Origin: Ceriagrion tenellum
Lineage: Eukaryota; Arthropoda; Insecta; Odonata; Coenagrionidae
Length of the DNA stretch: 64,000 bases
Assembly: GCA_963169105.1 (NCBI GenBank)
Contig: OY720644.1
Location: 6,374,014-6,438,013 of the forward strand
Direction of reading: 5' to 3'
The notes below the pieces were generated by a model. That model saw nothing but the letters and a program-made list of their open reading frames with translations, was not told the origin of the DNA and did not search any database. Below, one piece after another: positions 1 through 12,200 of this stretch (positions are counted from its first letter, which is position 1; every line of letters starts with the position of its first letter). Both the position numbers and the translations under genes were made by a program.

Positions 1-133
1 TTTGCTTCGTAAAATCGAAACTTCATATTTTTGTGCTTCGTATTATCGAGTCTGTACTGCATTACATACATTTGTGGGAGCTACTAGGCCAATTTTGATT
101 AAAGTTATCTCATTTGTTTCTTAACACTTTTAG

Positions 134-261
134 TGCAGCAAAGATGGCTGTTGTTGGTTTGTCAAACACCATTGCCATCGAAGGGCAGAAGAACAATATC
201 CATTGTAATGTAATTGTTCCTACAGCAGCTTCAAGACTAACTGAAGACATTTTGCCTCCAG
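134..261 (+). CDS. HSD17B4: HSD17B4 exon a (end of dehydrogenase domain)
   Basis: Acceptor tttttag at 127-133, donor gtcagt at 262. The first base T completes a codon from the exon upstream of the window. It encodes AAKMAVVGLSNTIAIEG and the following residues to ILPP. AAK carries the catalytic Lys of the SDR YxxxK motif; the Tyr lies in the missing exon. The last base G joins AC of the next exon to make Asp. Confidence 0.96.
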
Positions 262-3200
262 GTCAGTGTGCTATAATCTGAGATTTTAGATACCAATAGA
301 TTACATGTAAAACTTTTCATTGATGATATTGTTATGTTCTTTTTGTTATGCACTTGCTAGACATTTATGAGCAGTTAAAGCCTGAACTAATTGCACCAGT
401 TGTGGCTTGGCTATGCCATGAATCATGCGAAGATAATGGCTCTGTCATTGGATCAGCAGCTGGTTGGGCAGCTAAGTGTGAGTATTATCAATAAAGGAAA
501 TATTTTTCAATATTCGGAAATGATTAATCAGAAATATGGTATTTCTGTTCATGTGTTTCATTATGAAGTGATATAAGGCTGTAGAAAAATGGTGAGTTCA
601 ACAGTGTATGGTGCAGTGTGGTGCCAAAAATGTTTTAGGTGTGGACTCTGCTTTGGAATAGTAAAGTTTCTGTTGAATGATTTGAAATTGTATGTGTACT
701 ATCAGTATGAACAGTGTGGGTATGCAGGGTGAATCCACACAACCTCAGCCATGGAATTAGTTCAACCGTCTTTGATTCTTACAAATATTGGGACCGAGGA
801 AAACTGATATGAAAAGATGTTTTACTAAATATATGCCCCAGTAATAATGAATGTTTCAGATGGAATGTATGGAATATATGACATGTTTCACAAAATGGTA
901 CACAGCTGAGCCAATGACTATTCCAATTTGAAAGTATAATAAAATTTTCATGATAAGGAGACAACAATTAAAGTTTACTATTTACTTTTGGATACTTTGG
1001 AATCTATTTAGGGGTCTTGGATGAGTTTGAATTTTACCAAATTAAAAAAATAGATACTTGTCAAGGCCCTAAAAATTCCTTTTCTAATTCCTGGAAAGGA
1101 TCATCCTGATTCCTTAATCTCATGACAGTGGTTAATATTTAGAATATATTCATGGGTCATTCCATGTCAAATCACCCAGAAAATTTTCTAAATGATACCC
1201 ACCGACTCGGATTTTTATGAAATTTTTGTCCATAGGTGCCATCATCAATTTAGTGACCCATGTAAAATATTTCCTCTCTCAATTTCATAGTTTGCAAGGT
1301 ATGAGGGGTCTAAGTTTGGGGAGTTTGCTCAGAAGTGGCATTCAACTTTCATAGTACATGGTACAAGGTCATAGCTCAGTAATCAACTAACATATCACCA
1401 TGAAATATTTACCTCTTGTTTATCTAAGTACATACATAGATTCCATAGAAATATTTTCTATCACCCTTGCAAAGCTATGTTACTCACTATAATGTCATTA
1501 GTTGTTAAATAACCAAATTTTTGAACTCAAAAACATTGCTTCATACTTTCAAAATTATCAATCTATAGCAAAGTAGTTAGTTCACCATTTTTTTAATTGG
1601 ACCTAAATATGTGCTCTAATAGACTGTGAAATAAAATGGTGGTGTTTTGACTGCCACTATGAGTATTTCAGGTTTTACCTTTTTTCTGTCTTGGTGAGAG
1701 GGATTTTGGAGACATTCTGTAAAGATACTAAGCATAACTGTATCCAAATGCATATGTTCTTGAGGAAATATTTGAAATAGTGGTCAGTGAATGAAAGGCC
1801 TTACATCTAGTTTTAGTGAATGTGCCTCTTGTTCGTATGATTTTTTTTTTTTAAGATTAATACTTGGCTCGTGGCAGCCAAGGGGAAAAGAGCCCAGATG
1901 TTTTGGCAACTGTAAAAAGATGCACTTTTTCTGCCGTTTACAAGTGTTTAGTTCATGAAAAATGTGGAAATAACATTTATTACACTCATATCATGTATTT
2001 TATGATAAATAAATCATTTTAAATTATACACTTAAATTGTAAAACTAACTTTTAATCTATGGTGAAACGTGCCCTGCTGTACTGGCATCGCACTAAGTCT
2101 TTCACTCACTTTCCTCACTTTCACTAAACTAGTACATCCTTCCAGAACCCTTGGTGAAGGGAGGACTGACAGAGCAAATAATACTACTTATAGGTATTTA
2201 GCAGAGGTCACCATTAACCGTGTACTTTGATGATAGCTGGAGTATTAATGTTCCGTTTCACTGAGAGAGATAATTGTGACATTATCAGCTACATTGTATT
2301 TTCCCTTGCCTGGGATATGTTACATATATTGAATAGTATGACAAACGTGAGAATGTAACACAAACCCACCCATTCTGCTTCTTTTATCAGTGTTATACCA
2401 TCTTCCTGAGGACTAAGGGAATTAGAGAGATTTAAGTACATTGGTACAATAAAGTATGTTACATGGGTCATTAAATTGGTGATAAATTGTAGCTAGTGAT
2501 AAAAATTTCATAAAAATCCAAGTCTGTGGGTGTCATGGGCTGAGTAAACTGATGTGGAATGACCCTCATGAGCTAGTTACTGGAACTCAACCATATGGAG
2601 CGGCAAAAACAGAAAGGAGAGGATTTTGCTGCAAGGAAAAAGTTTTGTTTGCCAAGTCTATTTCAGTAATGATCCCTATCAATTCTAGTGATTTTTTTGT
2701 GTTGACTTTCTCCTCTTTGGAAAATAAATTGTGGAACTTCGATTGTTGGAATTTTTAAAGATTTGACAGTTTTAATACTCCCTTTAGGTGGAGTGAGTCT
2801 CCATTCGTAGGTGATGTTATTGTGGTAGCTGAGTGCCTCGATAAACCTAGCCAAATAAACTGGTAGTAAAAGAATCTGTCTGACTCATGTCTGTGGTAAT
2901 AACTCATGCATGAGACAGTACAAGGTGATTAATGAAATTGGTACGTATATATTTTTATTCAATTCAATTATTCATTCATCCAAGGATTTTGCTGCTGCAA
3001 AATATTGGACAAATCAAATGTTAGACAGCACAAAAATAAAATAAAATAACACAAGATGCAAGACAGTCAGCTGATGCCATGTCTGCAATTTTTTTCTATA
3101 AAGTCCTTCACATTATAATAAGATTTATTGAGTAAAAAATATTTTAGTTTGTTTTTAAAAGTTCCCCTCGAGGGGGCATTTTTTATATTTGATGGCAGAT

Positions 3201-6200
3201 GGTTAAAAATTTGTGTAGCTATGTGAACTGGACTCTATTGTACATTGCGGTAGAATGACAATGCAAATGTGCCTCCACTCCGTGGCGAGTATTATGCCCA
3301 TGTATTGGTGCATGGTGGTTAGCTGGTTCATGCTATCTTTAAGATGAGTCCAAAGGTAATGAATGTACTGGCAAGGTTAAGGTAAATTTTTAATTGCCTA
3401 AAATATGGCTTACAGAATTGTCGTACAGATATTTTTGCAATATATCTTATGCTTCTCTTCTGCATTAAAAAAAAATTTCAAGAAGGCCAGGGAAGAATGT
3501 AGGAGAGATGCAGAGACATGGACACTATTCCCAATTGTATCTAATTTAAATGCCATATCCAGTCCAAAAAAGCAGCGAAGATCCTTCACCGGGCTAGCCG
3601 AGCACTACTGAGAGAGCGAGTGGGTCACACCCATTACAATCTCTATTGATGCTCAGAAGAAACGCACCAACTTCACTTAAGCTTAAGTAAGACCATGAAT
3701 CACCATGACTGGGATTTAGTGTACAGGATAATGCTTGATTCTGCCAACTCCGTACACGCAGCCACCAGGGATAAGCAAGTGAAGAAATACAACCACATAC
3801 AGGAGTCTCGACATGGAACTGTCACAAAACCAGAGATCAAAACTATCGTCAACTTAACTGGCCTCCAACTCAACAACACAGCAGCATCAATTCTCACCAA
3901 GGGACTGAACTTTGCCGTCGCCCCAAATAGAATACCTAAAGAAGAAATAATCACTAGAATCAAAGCACCTCTCCAGAAACTACCTAAGCTAGCAGCCGAC
4001 AAAATAAGTGATGAAGTCACCCGCATTCACCGTGATGCTAAGCCACCAAAGTCTAATATCGCAGCCGAGAGACGAGCGATCATGGAACTTCACGAGAACC
4101 AGGACATTTAAATTCTCCCAGCTGACAAAGGTAAAGCTATGGACATCATGAACTAATCAGACTACGAAGCCAAAATCTGCACAATACTGGCAGAACCTTC
4201 ATACAAAAAGCTATCCCCCTGACCCGACCGCCAAGATAGAACGACAAGTGAGAGAGTTGATCAAATATTCATCAATCCCACCCAAAGAGAAGAGAGACCT
4301 TGTGCCCTCCGTGCCGAAACCTCTGCTCTACGGGCTTCCCGAGGTGCACAAGGAAGGCACACCTCTCCGTCCCATTGTTTGCACCATAGACACACCTACC
4401 AACCTACTGGCTAGACACGTGGTGAAAGTCCTATACCCCTTCTCAGGAAGGACACCATACTACGTTTAGAATTCGGAGCATTTTGTGTGAATCGTCTAGG
4501 ACATAAAATTGACGGAGCAAGACATCCTAGTGAGTTTTGATGTGAATGTTCCAATCTTGGAAGCTGTCAACATCACCAGAAAATTGACAGAAAAAGGCCT
4601 TTCCAAATACTGCCCAGACCTCATGGAATTTTGCCTGAAGAAGTCATATTTCCCGTGGAAAGGAGAATTCTATGAACACTGTTCTATGGCTATGGGTCTC
4701 CACTGTCACCAGCAATTGTTCATGGAGGAGTTAGAATAGAAGGCAATGGAGACTGGACGAGAAGCCCAAGAAATGGCTCCGCTATGTGGACAATACCTTT
4801 GTTGTATGGCCGCATGGGGAAGAAAACATCACTGGTTTTTTTCTACGTCCAATATCAGTTCTCAGTCTGGGCAACATCTCCCTGCATGACTCAATAAAAT
4901 TCACCATGGAGGAGACCAATGGCTGTATCCCTTTCCTGGTCATCCTAGTGACAAGGAGACAAAACGATTCTCTAAAGCACTCAGTACCTCCACGCTAACT
5001 CCCACCACTACCCGTAGCAGAAGATTTCTGTAATATCCAGCCTACTGCATAGGACCCAATACATTTCTGATAAAGACTCACTTCATATGGAAGAAAATCA
5101 TGTTCTTACTGCTCGGGAGGAGAATGGATCTGAGAGATCTTTGGTCCTGAAGAGGGCCTTTCAGATGTAGAGCCAATCACCCCAGGACGAGAACCCAGAT
5201 CCAGTCGCTCGCGCTTTCATCCCATTTGTCAGTGGCACCATAGAGAGGACATCATGAGTCCTCGCGAAGCACTGTATTCAAACTATTTGGATGTGGAAAC
5301 AAAATGGCCAGTTTGCTCATTCCAGCGAAAGACCTCCTCCCACCTGGGATCCACGAGGGTGTGTATGAAGTCCTATGTAGCGGTGGGAAATCCTACGTTG
5401 GACAAACCAAGAGGTCATACAATGCAGGATGAAAGAACATGCATGTTACGGAAGGACAGATGGGAAGAGAAATCCGCCATCGCTCAACATGTCTTTTTGG
5501 AGCCAGGTCATAAAATCAACTGCGAAGAACCAAAAATTTTGGCCAAAGAAAAGCGATATTTCTCAAGAGTCATTGGAGAACCTGTGGAAATAAAAGGCCA
5601 AACAATGTGAATAGGGAAGATGGTTACACCCTTCCTAATACTTGATAGTTGATTTTATTCAGGAATACATTCATGGAATAAGACTGAAGTTTGCATCCAT
5701 TCCAATGCTTTTCATGGATCATTTGGAAATCTCTTCTGGGCTCCAATTTGGTCTTTTATTGAGTTTACATGAAGAATAGACCTAGCCCAATGAAAATCTT
5801 TGCCTAAAAGCAGCCAGATATGACATACAATCAAAAGCTGCTTTCTCAATAAACTTTACTTGCAGGCTGTTATAACTCATTTAAGAATGTAGGATATGTC
5901 ACATGTTTCATTACCTTTCACTTTCAAATAAGGTGAGTTTGAAAAATGGAGATAAAACTTAGGGAATTCAGGAATAGAAGAATTAACTTTGTAATTCCAC
6001 ATTGTAAAAGATTTATTTATGACCGGTTTCGCCACAGTGCAGCATCATTAGATACACAGACATATTTTCCACTCTATATATACGTATGTAATTCTATGGG
6101 TGAAGGAGAGGAGAGGGTGAAGGGGAGGGAGGGGATGACACAGGTAAGGCGTTGGGAAGGTATTGGGTTGGATGGGTGGGGGTGGGAGGCTCTTATATTT

Positions 6201-9200
6201 GTTTGGATGGGGAGGGGTGAGGAGCTAGGGTATTGGACATAATGCGTTAAGTGGACGCTGGATAGGGCGTGGTGGGAGGGGGCAATGGCCTCAGCAGCTT
6301 GGTTGTAGGTTGAGCGAGGGTTGTGGTTGTGGGATGAGCAAGGATGTTGTTGGTAGGAGTCAGGACGTGTAGGAGGGGGGAATGGGAGGGATACAATAGT
6401 TCGTTAACAATATGAAATTCGTTTGAATTTGCCCTGTACAAAATTTCCAATTCTTCCAAAGCATCAAATTTTGGTCCTTTTTCTTGAGTCCCCTTCACCC
6501 GCCCCCTCTTCTCTCCGTCACCCATAGAATTTCATATGTATATATATAGTGGAAAATAAGTCTGTGTACCTGATGATGCTGCACTGCGGCGAAACCGGTC
6601 GTAAATAAATCTTTTACAATGTGGAATTGCAAAGTTAATCCTTCTATCCCTGATATCAAGGAATTCCACTGAGTGAGGTCTGAGAACATCATTTACATTA
6701 GGGAATTCACTTTTGAAACTCTTTTGAAGACTACTGCAATTTTATGCTAATGGAGAATAAACCCATAATTATTTCCTCTGTAAATTCTGTTTTTATGTGA
6801 GTTAGAAGCAGTATACAGTTTTTTTTATTTATTGTTCCATCAGGTCATACAAATGACATAGAACACGTCAAACAGGAAGTAAAAGTACAAAGTCATGTAC
6901 AAAAGTGCTGAACGAAGTGTCTATAATGGTCATAGAATTCATCAAGAGAATAAATTGGAGTATGTAATAGAAAGGATTTTAGTTTCCTTTTAAAAATACT
7001 AATAGATTCAACATTTTTTTATTACATTAGGAAGAATATTAAACAATTTCACACCATGATGGTAGGGACCTTTGCTGTTGCGCTCACACCATCTATGTTG
7101 AACATGGATGTTATATTTTGTTCTTGTGTTATAGACATGAATATCTTGATTTAGCTCTAGATTTGAAATATTTTTTCTAATAAACAAAATTAGTTCAAAA
7201 ATATACAGTGCTGGCAGTGGCGGTATATTTAAATTGCAGAAAGAACTCCTACATGATTCTCTTCTGGGTAAATGTAATATTATTCTGATAGCTTGTTTGT
7301 GTAATTTGAAAACAAACTGGCTTTGGCTTGAGCAAACCCAGAGAATAATACCATATGCCAACAAGGAGTGAACATTTGAATAATATACACATTTCAGAAT
7401 ATCAGGACAAGTATTAGCTATAAAAATCACAAGTGAAAAATAACTTAACTTAATTTAGACAACAGTAGGTCAATGTGGGAGTGCCACTTTAAAGATCTAT
7501 CTATACTAAAATATGGGACTATCTATAATAAAATATGTACCTAAAAGAGAAACTGTTCCAACAAATATAAATTACTATAAAGTTAAACTGGTGGTTTATC
7601 TTTTGTTGAAACAGTTTCTCCTTTAGGTATCCAGTACATTAATATATTTAAGGTCATAGGTTATTAAGGAAAGCTCATTTTCATATTATAGATCAGCTGG
7701 TAAGATCCCCTGGGAAGGTTTTAAGGAAGCACATAAGTGATGGTGTCACTCCAGAAGATGTGCGTGATGCCTGGGACAAGGTCACTGATATGTCCTCTCC
7801 CATTCATGTTGATTCAATTCAGGCAAGGGAAAATGATCAATATGTGTGAATCATTGGTTGCCAAGTATTGATTTATAATGTTTATTGTTATATTTCTATA
7901 TTTCTCATAGGAATCAACTGCTTCCATCATGCAAAGTTTAGAAGAACTAAAATCACCTAAATCTTCTGTTAATGGGCCTGAGGTGAGAACAATTTATGTG
8001 AATTAAAAATGCCTCATTATGGAAATTTTGTTGTTGCTGCCCATCATTTCAAATTATACATAAATACGTCATCTACTGTTTCATTTTAGGATGAAGGAGT
8101 GTTTGAAGTTAAGGACAGTGACCTCATACTATATGCTCTGGCTGGTAAGTCTTAATTATAAGTAGGGCATTTGAACCATTCATCTCTTTGTATTAACAAT
8201 GTATTACCAATACTCGCCATAGTCTATATCCTCATATATTAATAGTCTGCACTATTCAGGTGATAAAAATATCCAGTTTTTACAAACAAGCACCTCGAAT
8301 TTAAACCCACTTTTCTTCGTGAATTGGAATGGCTAGGAAGGGCACTCAGCCATAGAAGGGTAAAACCATTGATGTGAGGTTGAGCTCTATTTCTCATCAA
8401 TTTCTCTTTGCTTTGGCCATTTCTCTAGAATTGTTCTGAACGCTCTGCTCAATGAAGGGTCAACCATTGACGTCACATAGAGCTCAACTTCAGATCAACG
8501 GCCGAGCATCAACTGTTGTTATAGAATTTACCTGAATGGATCCGACTCTGTACTAGCGGGGAACTTTATTTATTTTGCTAACAAAAATAAGCCTCAATAA
8601 GACATTTCTGTTACTTTGGCAGAGTTTAAATTCCTGTAAATGCTAGTGTGTTCTCTCTGTAGAGTGTGACCTTAGATGCATAACGAGCAAGAGGGAGTCA
8701 TATTTTGAATCTCTGCAGTAAACATAGCTGGTTGTGTTTTTTAATTTGTTCTGGTAGACAAACTGCAGTAGTGTAGTGTAATTGTCAATTTATTACTGTG
8801 AGTTCTACTGTCAGTTTTTATTTAGTATCCTCTTTAGGGACCCTTAGCCCTAGGCTAAATAGCCTTTTAATATACATTAACATACAATAATAACACATTT
8901 TGCTTGGCACTATCCTAGGCACGGGGATTGAAAAATGTGTAAACTTTAAAGTGCCATAACTCAAAAACTATGTGAGATAAAAAAATGAAATTTGATGAGG
9001 TTACTTACCTCTACATATAGAACAAACATACCAAGTTTCATTAAAATCTGAGGTGGTGGGTGAAATGGTCTGGTTGAACTGACGTGGAATGACCCTATTG
9101 TTATATTTTAAATTAAAAAGAAGGTTCTGAAGCTGATGTGTAATACATCCCCTGTGCTGCATGTTGCCCTCTCGAAAAAAGAAAACATAGTATCTTCCTA

Positions 9201-12200
9201 TTCCTTTTATTTGAAACTTTTTTCATATTGTCTGTGCCTAGCAAAATATTTCTAACCATTGTACATGCACACAGAAATAATCATGATTACAATACTAGGA
9301 GTTATACTGATCTAAATCAAGGGCATGTTAAAACGAGAAACTCTGGCTAAGCCCTTAAGCAATAGGACATGTTATTACCAAGCTTTCTCATGAAATAAAG
9401 TGTATAAAAAGGTCCCAGTTTCCAATGTAAGCTCTGTGCTTAAAAAATTTATTTTATTCCATTGAGGAATTTTTTCAACTGTAATTAACGTGTGTGTTAT
9501 ACCTTTACCTCCTTGACGTGTCCTATATTTGTGCTTAGTTATTATAATCAGTACACTTGTAAATTTGTTATCGTTATTAATATTATGTTTTACTCAACAG
9601 TTGGTGCTAGTATTACTGAAGAGAGCAATTTCCGGTATCTGTATGAAAATGCTGAAAATTTCAGTGCTTTGCCTACTTTCTGGATTCTTCCGGGGCAAGC
9701 TGCAGTGGGTCAATCTGGCGTAATAGCTAATGCTATTCCAGGGAAGGAGGTAGATTTTTCAAAGGTAAGTTTCATATAACTCAAAATAACTCAGGGTTCA
9801 GTAATGGGTTTTGACATTGGAAGGTAACCATGATGATGATTTAGGATATGTTTTGAAACTGTGAAGTATTATGCAATGTATTAAAAGGAAGAATCAGTAA
9901 ATTTTATGGAGAAACCGTGAGTGATACTTGTTAGTGTTCTGTGCTGAATAGTCTTTTACAGTATATCCAATATCTTGGTGTCCTAACTCCCCCTGCCACT
10001 GCCCATGCGGTGGCTCACGGGATAGTGCATATGGAGGTAGATAAAATACTGTCTTGTCATGTTCAGCTGTGAGTTCTTCCAGTTAGTAATGAAAACAGAC
10101 TTGGTACTGTCATCTTTACTCATTAATGTATGTTTGGATATTTGCATTTAGCTCTTACATGGGGAGCAGTATTTGGAGCTGTATAAGAGGGAAAATCCTA
10201 CTTCAGGGAAGGTTACTTCTAAAGTCAGTGTGGCTGACGTTTTGGACAAAGGGTCTGGAGCAGTGATTCTCATTGATGGTTTGTTTCTTTCATTTTTTCC
10301 TTAGTTTTATTTTTTAATAATGTGGATGAATAATTGGTGTGTAGTCCTTATTTTTAATCAGCTTTTTTTATGAAACTAATGATTTTTTTTCAAATATCCT
10401 GTGGCTCGGGCCCCAAGTTTTCTATAATTTTCATGTTTAAATAACCTAGCAGTTTAAGGTCAGTTTTGTTGGTATTCAGAGAAGCACTACCTGATCGTCT
10501 TCACTTTCAGGGCCCTATCTACCTCTAGTACTTCCTTTTTTTACCTTAGAATGGGTTCTACCCTTCTTCATCCCATCCATAAAACGTTTTCTCTTTCATC
10601 TCATTCCCTGCTTGCCCAATATGTTTCTTAGTCTTGAGCAAACCATCACCCCTTGTTACTTCCTTCAGCTGTGTACCCTTCCCCCTGATCTCATCTAGTT
10701 GCTTCCTTTCCTCTACCACCTTACTGAGCACTTCCTTGTTTGTCTTCCTTACTGTCTGCCACACCTCTTCTGTCCTTCTCCTTGCCCACATCTCATATGC
10801 CTGCTGCCTATTCACATCCTCTTCTTTCGGTGTCTATTTTTCTGTCCCATACATAGCTAAACTGTACTCCTTATCAAGCTCCTCACCAGCCTCTTCTTTG
10901 TATGTTTACCCAAGGCCTTTGTCTTCATCTCCCTTTTATATCTTAACACTTCCTTAGCCAATTCTATTCCTCTCCTAATTTCTTTGCTATGCTGCCCATT
11001 TTCATCTAGGATACTACCCAACTAACCATGTGGTTAAAATATTCTGCTTTGCTCCAGTTTTTGTCCTCCTGCTTTTGTGACTAGCCTTGCTTTCTTTGTC
11101 CCAGAGAATTTCATTACTTTTTTAATGATTTATCTCAATTCTGTATGTCCTGAATTGCAATTCTAATGCATCTACTAGCACCAGTAATCTGTTTGAAGAT
11201 TGTTAAACCAATCCTTGATCATCTGTGAATCTGACCTACCCCATCAGCTGCCCTCCTACTTTGATTCCATTACCTAGATCTTCCGATGCCTCTAGCCATT
11301 TCAGTAAGATATCTTTTATTAATTATACTGAGCAAAACTGCTGCATGTGGTATCATTTGGTGTCATGTTTTGGGCTAATATTTTTGTTATTACTTCATGT
11401 GTCTTGATTGCTAAGTATGATTGCATTTGAGGATTGTTCAAACAAAAGCATGAAATCGTTAGGCATTATACTGCTGAAGGGGATTTTTGTTAATGGAGGA
11501 AGGAAAACTACATGACCTTGCATTTTACATTTGTGTTATTGAACAATGAGGAAAATGAAAATGGTTGGGGCTCTATAGCCTTAGTATATCAATGTTTTAT
11601 CATCATTATTGCTTGAGAAAAATAAATACTTTGACAAATATTTTTTTTCACAAAAATTGAAAATTGTTTTGGTGGTGAGGGATGTGGGGTTATGTGATAT
11701 TAAAATTTCAATATTGCTATGGGATATAAAATTTATATTACAACTATGCGATGTACCAAATTGCATCACTTAACATGATGTACATATTGCATTTTATCGA
11801 ATTTTATTGCATAAAAAATTGCATCACACTGTCTAATTCCTCGACAGCACCAGGCATTTTGCAGTAAATTGCTACATATATCATTTTCAGTGAATACCTT
11901 TGATGATACTGGAGAAAAAATTGCTTATGCTCAAATGACCGTCTTCATTGTTGGAGCTGGGAAATTTGGTGGGAAGAGAAGTTCTCATAAAGCGATATCC
12001 CCCGTTGATGTACCTTCAAGGAAACCAGATGCTGAAATGAGTGAAAAAACATCACTCAATCAGGTAAAAGCTCTAAGCCTGAGCCAGTATTTTGAGAAAT
12101 TCTGTATTTCATGATAAAATAACTGGTATGCACTAGGCTGTGCCATGACAGTCACTGCTTCTCTCAATCTAATGACCCTAAATAGTTTTGCCACATCCAT

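Noticed and set aside
8330..8510. Repeated AAGGGTMAAMCCATTGAYG blocks as a tandem repeat
   Set aside because: Two short similar stretches about 115 bp apart without clear boundaries; too weak to call.
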